A stretch of 64,000 nt of DNA. It comes from Circinella umbellata (Eukaryota; Mucoromycota; Mucoromycetes; Mucorales; Lichtheimiaceae). A model generated the notes under the pieces. It did not search any database, was not told the origin of the DNA, and was given only the letters and a program-made list of their open reading frames with translations. Position numbers and translations under genes: made by a program. Numbering within the stretch: position 1 is the first letter of the stretch; each line of letters opens with the position of its first letter. Location: positions 496,001 to 560,000 of the forward strand of contig JAIWNF010000029.1 in NCBI GenBank assembly GCA_025093555.1, written 5' to 3'. Shown piece by piece: positions 1 to 11,996 of this stretch.

Positions 1-269
1 TCACTATAATACAATACAGAACGTAGCTGCACCAATTTGGGCGTTTCAAAGATATAAAGAAAAGGGACTTGATACATAGAAGGTGTTTCTTCCACAGTAT
101 AATGTAGTAAGTGATGTCAATAAGTAGTCCATTAACATATAATGTAGATTTTTATTAGGTAAATATACAAACATGGGATTAACAACAAAATACTGTTATA
201 CAATTTTTAAAATGATATTTAGAATGGTTTATAGAATGATTTGTTTGTATTTTTGTTTAATTGCTGTTC

Positions 270-545
270 ATGGTGCCAGAAGAAGAAAAAGTGTCGTTAT
301 TATTAATACAAGCTATTTGTAATGATACTGAAAGAAGAAAGCCAACAGAGGCGACACAGATTGAAAGAATAATGAATTCCTTGAGAAAAACAGCAGGGGA
401 AACTTTGTTATACTTCAGATCATCCAGACAGCACATTTTATATAAGTTATATTTTTGTTCAGTAGATAATAATAAGATGTTTATTAAAAAAAGAGTAGAT
501 AGAATTATAGTTGTATTTATATATTTCTTTTCATTTCTTTATTAA
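270..545 (+). CDS. possible small ORF, unknown
   Basis: An ATG opens a 91-codon frame whose first ~55 residues are charged and helix-like and less AT-rich than the surroundings. The tail becomes Phe/Ile/Val-rich, as expected for read-through into AT-rich non-coding DNA. I recognise no domain. It could be an exon or relic rather than an intact gene. Confidence 0.2.
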   Translation: MVPEEEKVSLLLIQAICNDTERRKPTEATQIERIMNSLRKTAGETLLYFRSSRQHILYKLYFCSVDNNKMFIKKRVDRIIVVFIYFFSFLY

Positions 546-901
546 TTATTATGTTGTTGTCAATAAGTGAACAAGTGGTAATATCATAATTATTAAAATT
601 GACTACTTTATTTTTCATAATGACCTAGTATAAAGTAAATGAGAACACTATTTTTTTCTTTATCATTACACCACTACGTACCCAAAAGTAAGAAAAAATA
701 AAGAATTACTGCGCGTGAAACTTAAAAAAACAAACATGACATATGTATTTTATTACGATAATGATTATTACTTCTGTGTTAATATGTATGGTGATGTAAT
801 TATTTTATAAATGCCTTTTCTTTAGTTGATTGTCATGTTTCATTGTACGTATTTCTATTCTTTTTTTTTTCAAAAACCATTATTTAGGCTTGAAAAGGAA
901 T

Positions 902-1087
902 CTAGAATGGGTCACCGCCATCTACAAGAGAGTTTACAAGAGTGGCTATGGATATAGCACAAATAATAAGAATGAGAGCTTCAACCATATAGAAATATAA
1001 AGGAACCGTTAACCAAGAGTCATTTCGTTCTCCATTATTATCCACTTTTGTATAGTGATGTTGACCAGTGCCTTTGGGTACACACAT
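902..1087 (-). CDS. possible small membrane protein or terminal exon
   Basis: A 61-codon frame from ATG at 1087 to TAG at 902. The N-terminal ~28 residues are polar and contain a Gly-Glu-Arg-Asn-Asp stretch. A strongly hydrophobic segment of about 22 residues follows (YFYMVEALILIICAIS region), then a short tail ending DGGDPF. Codon use and composition look more coding-like than the flanks. It may be the last exon of a multipass protein whose earlier exons I cannot locate, or a single-pass microprotein. No family recognised. Confidence 0.3.
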   Translation of the reverse strand: MCVPKGTGQHHYTKVDNNGERNDSWLTVPLYFYMVEALILIICAISIATLVNSLVDGGDPF

Positions 1088-1221
1088 AATGATATTTTTT
1101 TTTGAAAGAAGTGCTGATATTAGTATTTCTATTGATTTTTAAAAGATGGCGGTTTTTATATTTTTCTACCTAAAACTAAAAGAGAAGTAGTGGTCAATTT
1201 CCTTTTGATATAATGATGATA

Positions 1222-1541
1222 AGATTGACAACGATCCCCAGCTTTTGCACCTTCCGCTTGTGCAAATCTCCGGGTTCTGCACCATTGGTTTTTGGAAATG
1301 TTAAAAATACTTAATAGAATCGCAACTTGCAACTTGCATCAAGGTTTTTTAACCGAGTTGCGCTAATCGGGAGTAAACAATACTATATTATTCTTTAAAT
1401 CTTTATCCAAATATGGAATAGCAAAGAATAATTGATGAGTTGCTGTATTTTTGTTGCAGAACCGAAGACTTGCAACAAACGAAACTTGATATATATTAAA
1501 AATTAGGAAATCTCAGGTGTGCAAAAACCGTGGGTTGACTG
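1222..1541. mobile_element. decayed pogo-like MITE, copy 1
   Basis: The right end reads GTGCAAAAACCGTGGGTTG then ACTG-TA, which matches the better preserved MITE at 42595-42961 (GTGCAAAAAGTGGGGTTTAACTG). The left end has CCCCAGCTTTTGCACC, with further TTGTGCAAA and CTGCACC repeats inside. The interior is non-coding and AT-rich. Both ends are degraded, so this is an old copy; the left limit is approximate. Confidence 0.5.
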
Positions 1542-1670
1542 TAGTATAATATACGTAACAAAAATATACATTCAAGATTTCTTAGTATTGATAACATGGT
1601 TATAATTTTGAAGACTTGTATTGATTAGTTGTATCGATATAAAAAGATATTATTTAATTTGACAACTCAG

Positions 1671-1694
1671 ACACACACACACACACACACACAA
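1671..1694. repeat. (AC)n microsatellite
   Basis: About 12 uninterrupted AC dinucleotides. It lies about 190 bp upstream of the EI24-like gene start. Confidence 0.9.
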
Positions 1695-1881
1695 ACGAAA
1701 GAAATAAGGAGACTGGGTTAAATATAATAAGGAACAAGCACATGATTTATGGTAATAATTAAGTCAGTCAATTAGATCAAAGCAATTTTTTCTTTTTTAA
1801 AACACGAAACCAACTTCTTTAACCCCTTTCTTCTTCTTTTTATATCGCGCATAAGTAACCGAAAAAAAAAAGTGAACAAGT

Positions 1882-3079
1882 ATGGCACCACCTTATACTT
1901 ATCCACTCACGGGTGTTATCTATTTTCTTGCTCATCCTCAGGTAATTAAGACTTTAGGAATGTGAAGAAAGGGTAATGAAGATTATTCACTCATCCAATT
2001 GACATTTGCTTTATTTTTTTTTTATTTTTATAGTTATGGGTCAAAGTTATATGTCCATTCTTATTGACTTTAATTTTTGGCATCTTATCCTTGGTTTTAT
2101 CTTTTGTTTATTTACTTCCATTACAAGCCAATGCACTTATTGAAGCCAATTGTCCTAGTTGGCTTGCTTGGCTTGTTTCAGTCATTTTTACTTTACTTGA
2201 ATCGGCTATATTTGACGTTATCTTTTTTGCTATCTTAATACCTTTCTTTCAAGACGCTTTATTTGATGCCACACTTAAAGCACGTGGTATGTCTCGTATG
2301 TTTGAAACTCGTGTTCAAGTCAATGGAATGCTTCTATGTTGTAGAGGTGTTTCTTCAGGTCTTGCTTTAGCTTGGTTCCTTGTTTTAGCCCAAGTAAGTT
2401 TATGGTTGTAAAAAAAAAAAACAAAAAAAAAATGCCAAGACGAAAGGGGAACACAAGATAGCAATGTGTGTAACATATTATTCTTCCCTTCCCCCCCTGT
2501 GCAGATCATTGTCTGGATTATTACAGCACCATTACATTTAATACCTGTTATTGGAACTATTATTGCTTGTTATATTAATGGATGGCCTGCATGGTAAAGT
2601 AGTTGTATATATATATATGTAAATGTATACTCATTACTAATATAATAATATTATTATTATTATTTATTTTTTTTAGTTGGGGTCAACATATCCATTATGA
2701 TATTGAATTCCGTGGATTCAGTGTATCTGATTCTCGTCGATATGCATGGCAAAATCGTGGAGGTTATTGTAGTTTTGGTGTAGTTGCTGTTGCATTAGAA
2801 CTTGTTCCTTTGTTTAATCTTTTATTCATGTGGACTAATGTAGTAGCTGCTGCATTATGGGTTGCTGATAAGTATGAAAAGAATGAAAGAGAAATTGCTA
2901 AACAATTACGAAATCAACCACAAGGTAATTCGGGTAATACTTCAATTGCATCGATTTATCCATCCGTTAGAAGTCCAAGTTCTTTTGTACCTTCTGTTGA
3001 AAGTGAACACAGTCGCTTGATTAGTCATGCAAGTAATCCAGGATTAAAAGATGGGTATGGTTCTTCTAATAATGCTTAA
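1882..3079 (+). CDS. EI24 / outer spore wall RRT8-like multipass membrane protein
   Basis: Four exons: 1882-1941, 2034-2393, 2505-2593 and 2677-3079, about 303 residues. All junctions are GT...AG and keep frame. The start MAPPYTYPL follows an A-rich leader. Hydrophobic blocks at residues ~24-45, 50-80, 118-165 and 190-230 indicate a multipass membrane protein. The block LIPVIGTIIACYINGW, followed by HYDIEFRG and then a conserved Arg-Tyr/Asn-Arg region and LELVPLFN...TNVVAAALW, is what I know from EI24 (PF07264) proteins. That family includes yeast Rrt8/Lds1/Lds2 of lipid droplets and spore wall and vertebrate EI24 of the ER. The last ~70 residues are Ser/Asn-rich, probably cytosolic and disordered. 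Function here is inferred from family only. Confidence 0.75.
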
Positions 3080-3837
3080 AAAAAAAGAAGATACTTTTTG
3101 TTCTATTCCACATAATATCCACAGATAAGATTCCTCTTACCTTTTTATTATACACAAAAAAAACACATATCTCTCTATTCTATTTTCCTTTTTTTTTCTT
3201 TTCTTAAAATATCTACAAAAGTTAAGGAACCAAAAGAAAAAGAAGGAAGAAAGAAAAACCCAAAGTTGATACCCTGTTTTTTTTTCTATATTTTTCTGTA
3301 CAAGTAGTATGTATTAGGTTGTGAAATACAAAAAAAAAAGAGTTTATATTATATATTATATATATTTCAAGAATATAAAAAAAAAGGAACAATTCGACCA
3401 TGTTTACTCTTTTACATTGTTTTTTTTCCTCGTCGATTCAACCTATACAATTATGATAACGTAAACGAAATCAATCGATCCACTCCAATATTTTATTATT
3501 AGAAAACATAACAAGTAATTCAATTCATTAAAGCCTCACTATTGAATAACCTCATATATACCCCATGGATCAAATAATCCTTTAGGGATTACAACAAATG
3601 CTTACCTACCCCCACCCCCAACCACTTCTTTCTGCATTTATTCCATATATAAAATTTAGTATAAACCTTTTTTTTAACATTGAAATGATGTGTTTTCTTT
3701 TTTCTTTTTTTATAAAAAAAATAAAGTGGTGGGGGGATATTTTTGGTTTTGTATGTACTAAATAAAAATTTGGATGTAAAGAAAAGAATATACATGGATT
3801 GAGAGAGGGGAGGGAAAAGAAAGAAAGAAGAATTAAA

Positions 3838-4543
3838 CCTGAAGGTTGGATTTTGAAAGATTTAATGCTGTCATATCTAATTTTTCCATTTCACTATCAT
3901 AACCAGTGATCATAGTATCTCTTGTTGTTCTCCAAGTTGTATTTAAATCATGATCACATTGATTTTCAATATCATCCAATATCTTTGATAATAATAATAA
4001 TAATTAATATAATCCATTCTTACCAATATAATTCAATATAAATAATATATTACCTCTTGTTGTCCATTACTAATTACATCAATAATAGTTTGTGTACGTT
4101 CACTAGCTAAATAACCTTCTACATCTGTATCATATATAGGTTGACGATGATCAGGTGCTGCGCCCAAATGAATCGTACCAAGATCACGTAATAAAACTTG
4201 TGTATTCACTCGTGCTTTAGATAAAAAGTAATGACTATAATATAATTTCAAAATTCAATTATATTTATGAAAACATGTTCAAGTTAATATAAAAATAATA
4301 GATTTATAAAATAATGATTATTCTATATATAAATATATAAACTTACGCTCGAATATCCACATTAGGTTGATCTTGACTTTGAGTTGTTTTCGTTGTAAGA
4401 TTATGAGTTTGTGAATCAATTTGATCTAAACCACGTTCAATTTGTGGTAATTCATAAGCTTGAATTTTTGTTGTAATAAGTTTTGATTGTTCTAAAATTT
4501 GTTTAAGTGTAGCTGTTTGATCATTATTTCCTTCTTTTGACAT
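3838..4543 (-). pseudogene. N-terminal fragment of Nup93/Nic96-type nucleoporin
   Basis: Exons on the minus strand: 4543-4347, 4234-4054, then 3982 downward, all with GT...AG junctions. The ~180 residues align with the N-terminus of Nup93/Nic96. A first amphipathic helix (LKQILEQSKLI) is the part that in the family binds the Nup62-type channel trimer. It is followed by LPQIERGLDQI, a HYFLSKARVNTQVLLRDLG block, and DTDVEGYL matching the human DTDIQGFL motif. Full-length family members are ~800 residues with a long alpha-solenoid. Here recognisable coding ends around 3838 (KSFKIQPSG). The frame then runs into low-complexity sequence and stops near 3605, with no solenoid downstream. Either the gene is 3'-truncated, or it is a short stand-alone paralogue that keeps only the channel-anchoring helix. 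Confidence 0.65.
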
Positions 4544-4559
4544 TGTATTTTTTTTCTTT

Positions 4560-7500
4560 TTCAGGTTTAGGGGTGAAATGAATAAAGGGATGTGAATGAA
4601 GTTATACTTTTATATAAAAAAAAAAAGATGTATATAAAACTTATGTGTGAACACTTTTATTCGGAGCCTGATACAATTTTTTTTTCTTTTTCAGTTACTT
4701 TGACATAGTATATATCTTCAGTATGAAAATTATTTTTATATCGATATGATGAAATCTAACACATATAAATTCACATATTTATGTTTATAGTCGCCGTGAT
4801 ATATATTACATTACTATAGAATGATTTGTTTGGAGGTATATTCTTTTAAACGAATTAAATAAAAATAACTTTTAGTTTCAAGATATTTCACAATGTCATA
4901 TAAATAGTCGATGTTTTTTTTCCGTACATGTATAACATATAAATATATGTTCAGAATTTAAAGAAATAAAAAAAGTACGCAGTAGTAGTATATTCCAATG
5001 AATAACCTTCGTTGGTAACAGAAGGAGAAGTACATGGTAACTTTTATTATGAATATAATTTTATTGGAGTAGATAAATGTTCCTTTTTTTAAAAAAGAAT
5101 AAGGATATGCGTATAAATATGGTTCATGAAAAAATCAAGCTATTTATCATTTATTTAGTTATGCTAACTATTACTATAATTACATGAAAAAAGTACGCGA
5201 TAAAGAGATAATGTTCTTGTTGAATGGCTATCATCTTCGGTTGCTTCTTATAATGCATTTTTTGATTCTTTGAAATCATGCTAAGAACCCAGTACATGTT
5301 TCAGCACAATGAACATAATCATTAGTTGGATCTATTTTTACAATCTGTTATTCATTTTTTTCTTTCATTGTATCTTGCCTTTTCAAAGTATATGCTATAA
5401 TCTTCTATCTTCTGCACCCCATCCTTCTTTTATAATTTTTATTATTCTGATAACGTAACTCATCCAAATAATACACTTTTCAATATAAACTCTGTTCGAC
5501 TCCCGCTATAGTTTAATGTTCAAATTTCTTTTCTTCTCTGCTTAATTGTACTAAAAGCTTTATCAAAATTGAAAAAGTAAACCATGATTTTTGTTCTTTT
5601 AATGTCCAAAATTATGATTCTTGAATTACATTGTTCAAAAACAAAAGCATAAAAAATCCTTTGGCATTTAGAAAATCAAAAATGTTTGGCTATTTAAATA
5701 GATGGAATGCCCCATATTTATTTTTCTCACTTTAAGTCTCTGAATATTGTACTAAATGTTACGTGTCTTAAACAAATTGAGCTCATTCAGTTTTTATTCT
5801 GTATTGCCAGTGATCGTGTTATGGTTTATGGGTAAAGTCTTTTCCATCTTCTCAGGCAGTAGACTGCTCAGCTGTCAAGAAGCGAATGTGTGATTTGGTT
5901 GGTGTCATTTTGATACATATAGAGCAAAATATATAGGATAGCGATTGGAGATAAAAGAAAATAATCATGTTTGCAGCTCTTGGGACTATATATAGTTTTT
6001 CTGTTCTAAAAAAATGTTAAGAATGTGCTCAAATAACAAAATTGAGTGTTTCAAAAACGCATAGAGAACAAGCGCACAGATGTAATTTAGTAATTAAAAG
6101 ACAATAGTGACTTGAAGTATTCAAAATACGTATGCACATTCTTCGCAAAAAATAAATAATAGTATCCGTTAATTTTTACACCCCTTTATTTTCGCAGAAT
6201 AAATGAAAAATGGCCCTTTGAAATTAACGGGGACCCTCTGTATAGGTCGTCCTGATTATTTAAAAGTTGAATATGTAATTTATTATTAGAATGACAACAA
6301 TCCCCATTATTGTCCTTTTATAATTTGTTTTGACCCTAATATATTATTTACTAACCCAATGCAATAGTGTATCAAACTCAACGCTCTAGGTTTAAAAAAT
6401 GTCCTTGGTTTGATTATGCTATAGAAAGGAAAGTAATTACTTTTTTCTTATCAATATATCCAAAATTTTATTGTTACATATTATTACGTATTACGTACTA
6501 GATAATAGATAATTTATGTATTACAATATAGTATATAGTAGGATTAGACACATAATTACGTAAATAAGTTAAAAAAAGGGGTTACTGTATATAAGTGTGC
6601 ACCTACGATTGTACGATTGTGAAATGTTATTAGTGGTTTAAATATTGAATGTACGTGATGAATTTTGTATATAAAGTAATATAATAGATGTAAGAAAATA
6701 AAAGTATACAGTAAAATTGCTAATGATTCTGTTATAAAATAGTAATAATAATAATAGAACTATGTGTGTGTGTGTGTGTGTGCGTGTGAACGAGCAAGCG
6801 TCGTTGATCTTGATGTTTTGTAATTCGATGGGCGACCTTTCGAAAGATATGACTGTTCTTGTCGAGATTAATAAAGTATGATAATAAATACTTTGTGATT
6901 TAGCTTCTGTCATCATTTGATACTGCATACAATAAGCTTAAGCCATATGTATCCGTTTCACGATTAAGATATGACTATGATTGTAGTATTCATCGACTGT
7001 GATGTAGTTGATCGTTTTCAAAAGTCAATTTTTCAACTTTAATTATTACTTCTAATTTTTAAAAGTGCTCCAGGCAAGCAATGGATTATACCCTATTTGT
7101 ATTTAATTTGATTCAACATCATTATATATTATTATAATTGTAGTGCTTGATGTATATTATTGTAGTTCTTTTTAATTCTTGTTTAATTCTTGATTTAATA
7201 GTTTTTGGTATGTGCAGGGATAGATACATTTGTTCTCTGTCCTTGACTTTTGTCCCTTTGAAAAATTTTCATTGATATAATACGACGTACGTCCTTTTTT
7301 TTATACGGTTTCAAGCTTCTTTGCTGCTCTTATTGACAGTTGTTTATAGGTTATTTTGTGCGTGCTTGTGTATGGAACGAGGGACGAAGATACGTTACAG
7401 TATAGTAAAGCTTTTAACCAGTACGTAAGATAAGATTCCCTATCAATTTTTTTAACTTATTAATGCATTTTGATGTAAAGTTATAAATAATAAATAAAAG

Positions 7501-8110
7501 TAATAGTTGTATAGTAATATGAGAAAGAATGGAAGTGGAAACCCGAAAAGTTAATTTGACAAAAAAAAAAAGTGGGTCAAAAAACCACTTGTCATCTCAA
7601 CTTTGACGGATTTCAAGTTTATTGGGAATCTTGAAATAATAATAGTGTCAAGAATATCTATTAACTACGTATCCCAGATTCTTTATAAAAAAAGTACGAA
7701 CGTACTCACTTTTAGCCAATTCAATACGTAAGATATTTTAGTCCACCGAACTAAAATAGCTAAAAAATCATATTATTTATTTACTGTTGCTTATTACTTT
7801 AATAAACTTGGTTTATAGACTTCTGAATAATTTTATATCTTTACAAATTATTATCGACAAGAAAAAAATTCATTAGTTGTTAATAGGGTTGCTTCCATTA
7901 ATAAATATATATATAATGAGTCATGTTATATTTAATATAAACAGTTATAGCAAGGTTTAACATCATACTTTAAATCTTTTAAGAAAAGAAAGAAAAAAAG
8001 GAGAAAGAAGACCATTTTTTTGTGCTACTATTTGCTATTTTAAGCCTGTTTTTTTTTGTGATCAGCCCCAACAGTTTTCCCAAATTAGGACCATAAAAGC
8101 ATCCGGTCAA
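4560..8110. other. long AT-rich intergenic region
   Basis: No exon, RNA gene or complete element could be supported over about 3.5 kb. The 20-bp GATAAAGAGATAATGTTCTT at about 5199 also occurs at about 40043, at one end of the 39662-40085 insert. It may mark a fragment of that repeat family. Confidence 0.6.
6763..6782. repeat. (TG)n microsatellite
   Basis: Ten TG units followed by TGCGTGTG, in non-coding sequence. Confidence 0.9.
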
Positions 8111-8214
8111 TTCATTGTTTCAAATAGTATATATATGTATCGTCCTCACTCTTGTTTTTTTTTTTGCTTTCATCTTTTTTCTCTTTTATTTTTATTTTCG
8201 TCAAACTCTTCCTA

Positions 8215-8900
8215 TGTCTCAGCCCTTCGATATTATGGCTCTTAAAACCATTAAGACCAGAATCATTAATCGCCGGTATGCCTGGTCTCAAAAGCCTCTT
8301 ACCAATGACCATGCGATATGGCAAGCATTTACTGAAGAACATTATACTTGTCTCGATGCTCTTTTACGAGCACCTTTGACATTCAATCCCCGAAATTATG
8401 CAAACGTTCTTCGACTTGGTGACCAGAGAAGTGGTCCAGAAGACAATCAAGGACCTAATAATACCCATCTTACTGGTATTCCTCGATACTATAGTTGGCA
8501 GGTGTGCCAAAAAAATAAAATAGAGTTCCCAGGAGTTACTATGCGTGTACATAGTCAACAACATCTTTCCTGGTTTCGAACCAAATACCACCTGTGCAAA
8601 AAATGGGGGGCGGGTTAATTCTAATCAAGAAAGAAGATATAAACTGGAGCAGCTGAGAATACAAGAAGAATCAAGAATTGCTCTATTCTATTGCTCCATG
8701 TCCGCCTGGAATTGACCTATTCAGTGATGTCTACAAACGAGTGGTTTCTTCACGCTAAAACCGGAAAAGACATGCAATACTCGGCCAATGCCTTCGGCAA
8801 CGATCCAACTCGTTATTTGGATGAAGAAGGGAAAGAAGATTATCTAAAGAAACGGAAGCTAGGAATATATGGTGCACATGCAAATGTGGAAAAAAACTAA
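8215..8900 (+). pseudogene. broken hypothetical gene, unknown family
   Basis: From ATG 8215 a frame of ~95 residues (MSQPFDIMALKTIKTRI...) has balanced composition and coding-like codon use. At about 8500 it runs into MITE-like sequence. Coding-like stretches reappear downstream in two other frames: one with PCPPGIDLFSDVYKRVV near 8695-8755, one with TGKDMQYSANAFGNDPTRY to a stop at 8900. This suggests a gene broken by insertion and frameshifts. No domain recognised. It lies next to the repeat-rich 8.5-12.5 kb block and may belong to the same gene family as the relic at 9991. Confidence 0.35.
8498..8622. mobile_element. possible decayed MITE fragment
   Basis: Contains GGCAGGTGTGCC followed by an A-run at the left and CCACCTGTGCAAAAAATGGGG with a GGGTTAATTCTA end at the right. 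These resemble the subterminal GTGTGCAAAAAGTGGG units and terminal GGGGTTTAACTGTA of the MITE at 42595-42961. Only the right terminus is reasonably similar. Confidence 0.3.
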
Positions 8901-8949
8901 GATGGAACGACAGAAAATGACTTTACTTAAATTGTCAACGGAAACCCAT

Positions 8950-9207
8950 TGGATGGTCTCTCTCACGATGTTGCTATAACGGTGTCCTAGCGCCTTGTCA
9001 GCTTAAAAAAAAGAGTGTGTCATGAATTATCTCTAGATGTCTCAACCCAGTAGCTCTAGTAACCTTCTCAATATTAATAACTACGTAGTCCCAAGTACCT
9101 GACTCTAATACCCATAGTTCATATAAAATAACCACGTCGCTATAAACATTACATTATAACTTTATTCCAATTTCCAAATAATTAGAAAAGAAAATATAAT
9201 AAAAGTC
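8950..9207 (+). repeat. dispersed repeat, same family as insert at 39662-40085
   Basis: Read on the plus strand, this segment matches the minus strand of 39676-40071 in order. Matching blocks are TATAACGGTGTCCTAGCGCC, a CAGCTTAAAA...AGAG block, CAGTAGCTCTAGTAACCTTC, AATTACTA-type spacing, CAAGTACCTGACT, and a shared end (...AATATAATAAAAGT). Identity is roughly 70-75% by eye. It is non-coding in both places. Confidence 0.55.
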
Positions 9208-9289
9208 TCAAAAAATTTTATCTTATATCTGTTTTTATTTCTTACTTTGTCAAAATTTAACCAGATACGTAGCATGCAGAAAACAAAAA

Positions 9290-9560
9290 AAAAACAAAAT
9301 ACAGTGCATAGATGTGTACGACGTAGAGCTTGATCTAAAACTCACATTCGAAAATAATGGTCTAAATTCTACATACATATTTGGATGTCATCAAATAAAG
9401 TTTTAAAGATATGATGTGGCCACAATTCTGAATTAACATGGCTACAAAAATCAAAATATTAATTGCGTAGAGGTGTCATTAGGTCTTGTGATTATACAAC
9501 ACCTGATTCAACCAAGAATGTTTTTTTTTACTTAGGAAGTCGACAGAGGTAAATACACGG
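9290..9560 (+). repeat. direct repeat A, left copy
   Basis: Begins ACAAAATACAGTG(C/T)ATAG and ends AAATACACGG. It is matched in the same orientation by 12184-12480, with identity around 85% by eye and one 25-bp length difference. The two copies bracket the inverted duplication. No TG...CA ends are visible, so LTR status is not supported. Confidence 0.75.
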
Positions 9561-9990
9561 GTTTCAAGACAAATTGGGAACAACAAAATAATATATATAA
9601 TGTACTACTAAAAATCAAACTATTTTAAAGCAAGGCGATAGCAAAGAGACACTGGCTATAGTTATTATTACTGGCCAAAAAAAAGGCTTCAAATAGAATG
9701 GTTAAAAAATGAGGAGAAACAGTTGATAGAAATTATTCTTGTTTTCTTTAGCACATGGGTAAAGTACTGTACCGCATGAATAGTCCTTTTATAGTTAGTA
9801 ATACTTGATAAAATCCTGTCAGTTCTGAGAAAAATTCCCGGTCCGACTACTACTGCAAAATTCACCCAAGTCCTTTTTTTTTTCACTACCTGCAGAGCAT
9901 TTATCAGTCAATTTCTATTTTTTCTTTTGTTTGCGTCATTAGGGTGAATAATAAATAATTGACATTCCCTATTGTATACATTGAATAGTA

Positions 9991-10924
9991 TGACACATCC
10001 ACCAAAGTCTTTTCGAAGCTGGCATCTCCCGAGTGAATTTGGTAAAAGATATCAGTTCTTCATTAATACGCCTTTACCCGACTGGTGTTTTGAAGAATTC
10101 CTAAATAGCACAGAATGGCCACAACCAATCCCTTAATCAAGATTTATTACGAGAGTACAATAATGCGTTGACTGCCATTATTAATAACACTCAAGATTTG
10201 CCTCGTGAAATTGAAAGTTATATTGGACAGATTCTAAAAAAACCCAAACAAAATGTATTATATCGTGACTATAAAACGGAAGTGTTATTCTGCTCTGCAA
10301 CGTCAACTGATATTGATTCCTTTTTTCTTTAGGATGGCGATCATAAACAGGCCCCACCAGAAGCACAATCAGTGTTTCATATTAGTGCACCTAACGGAAT
10401 TGGTGTTGCTATCGGTTGTTATCGGTGGAACTACGAAAATCAGCAATGGTGGTGAAAGTTTTGGTAAACGTTCACAAGCCCTCGATGACGATCAAGAAAA
10501 TCAAGCTACAAAACACAGTTATGAAGATGAAGTTCATGAATTACTGGTTATAGATGGTGATGATGATGATGATGATGATTCTTTGTGGCCACATGAAGAC
10601 TATGAAAATATCAATGACCCTTCTGTTGCACAAGAAGAAGAAGAAGATGAAAATGATCCAGATCCACGATCGGATCTTACCTGCGACTATCGCCCAACTC
10701 GTACTCTTGGATACACGTTAGAAAACGTTGAGCTGGACAGCAATGTTTATGAAGAATTGTTTACTAATACTGAATATGCATCTTCCCCAGCTGATATTGA
10801 AGCAACACATTATGAAGATACTTGGATAGTGAATAGATTTAATGTTGTCAATGCACTTAAATCATTTCGAACCTTATCATCTTCACTTAATCCAAAGAAA
10901 TTATCTGATTTACGTCTACTGTAA
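9991..10924 (+). pseudogene. hypothetical protein relic with acidic repeat region
   Basis: From ATG 9991 (MTHPPKSFRSWHLPSEF...) about 48 residues run to a stop. After a frameshift the same-looking protein continues (QDLLREYNNALTAIINNTQ...) to about 10330. A third segment, in the 10376-10924 arm, contains an Asp-rich run, a Glu-rich run and a C-terminal segment ending NPKKLSDLRLL. Compared with the inverted copy at 11409-11996, this arm has a 10-bp tandem duplication (GTTGCTATCG/GTTGTTATCG near 10410) that breaks the ISAPNGIGV frame. The last codons overlap CTGTAAGTG, a possible donor, so the ancestral gene probably had more exons. Family not recognised. Confidence 0.5.
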
Positions 10925-11043
10925 GTGACAATATAGTAGCATAAGTTTACCAAGAAGGCTCTTGTTAACTGATAGGTCTATAACATGTATAGTGCTTTGA
11001 ATCACATTTACCTTTTTTCTTTGAAAGAATCTCAATCAATCAT
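10376..11043 (+). repeat. inverted duplication, left arm
   Basis: Pairs with 11294-11949 on the opposite strand. Identity is about 95% by eye over roughly 660 bp. It runs from TTCATATTAGTGCACC at the outer edge to GAATCTCAATCAAT at the inner edge. A 250-bp unique spacer separates the arms. Confidence 0.85.
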
Positions 11044-11293
11044 TCAATATATGAATGTTTATGGTGTGGATGATAAAAACGGGTACCATGTATATCTTTA
11101 TACTTTTCTTATGAGTGACATAAAATAATATTTTGATATTTTATTATTCTGTCAAGCTAACCGTCGATCCAGTAGGTCTAAGTTAGAGGAGGGACTTGCT
11201 CATTACCATTCCGCAGATTTAAGAAATTTTTGTGTTTATAAGGATTACAAATATTCTTAGAAATTACAAAATGGATAAAATATAAATAATAAA

Positions 11294-11949
11294 TTGATTG
11301 AGATTCTTTCAAAGAAAAAAGGTAAATGTGATTCAAAGCACTATACATGTTATAAACCTATCAGTTAACAAGAGCCTTCTTGGTAGACTTATGCTACTAT
11401 ATTGTCACTTACAGTAGACGTAAATCAGATAATTTCTTTGGATTAAGTGAAGATGATAAGGTTCGAAATGATTTAAGTGCATTGACAACATTAAATCTAT
11501 TCACTATCCAAGTATCTTCATAATGTGTTGCTTCAATATCAGCTGGGGAAGATGCACATTCAGTATTAGTAAACAATTCTTCATAAACATTGCCGTCCAG
11601 CTCAACGTTTTCCAACGTGTATTCAAGAGTACGAGTTGGGCGATAGTCGCAGGTAAGATCCGATCGTGGATCTGGATCATTTTCATCTTCTTCTTCTTCT
11701 TCTTGTGCAACAGAAGGGTCATTGATATTTTCATAGTCTTCATGTGGCCACAGAGAATCATCATCATCATCATCACCATCTATAACCAGTAATTCACGAA
11801 CTTCATCTTCATAACTGTGTTTTGTAGCTTGATTTTCTTGATCGTCATCGAGAGCTTGTGAACTTTTACCAGAACTTTCACCACCATTGCTGACTTTTGG
11901 AGTTCCACCGATAACAACACCAATTCCGTTAGGTGCACTAATATGAAAA
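11294..11949 (-). repeat. inverted duplication, right arm
   Basis: Reverse-complement partner of 10376-11043. It differs by point substitutions, one Asp and one Glu codon in the acidic runs, and lacks the 10-bp tandem duplication seen in the left arm. Confidence 0.85.
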
Positions 11950-11996
11950 TAAAATCCTTTAAACAAGTCTGTTAAAAATGTATTTGCCAAAATCAC
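11409..11996 (-). pseudogene. second copy of the acidic hypothetical protein segment
   Basis: An open frame of 195 codons. Residues ~20-195 are nearly identical to the plus-strand copy and include ISAPNGIGV, an Asp run at about 75-80, LWPHEDYENINDP, a Glu run and a C-terminus NPKKLSDLRLL. The first ~17 residues (MILANTFLTDLFKGFY) come from sequence outside the duplicated arm, so the start is probably not ancestral. This copy keeps a clean frame through the point where the left copy is frameshifted. It could be expressed but is more likely a 5'-truncated duplicate. Confidence 0.45.

Noticed and set aside
5480..5510. Possible tRNA T-arm (GTTCGACTCCCGC).
   Set aside because: The would-be T stem does not pair, and no D or anticodon arm lies upstream.
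8115..8214. N-terminal hydrophobic extension of the ORF at 8215, resembling a signal anchor.
   Set aside because: It comes from the T-rich leader read in frame; the ATG at 8215 fits the leader pattern of other genes better.
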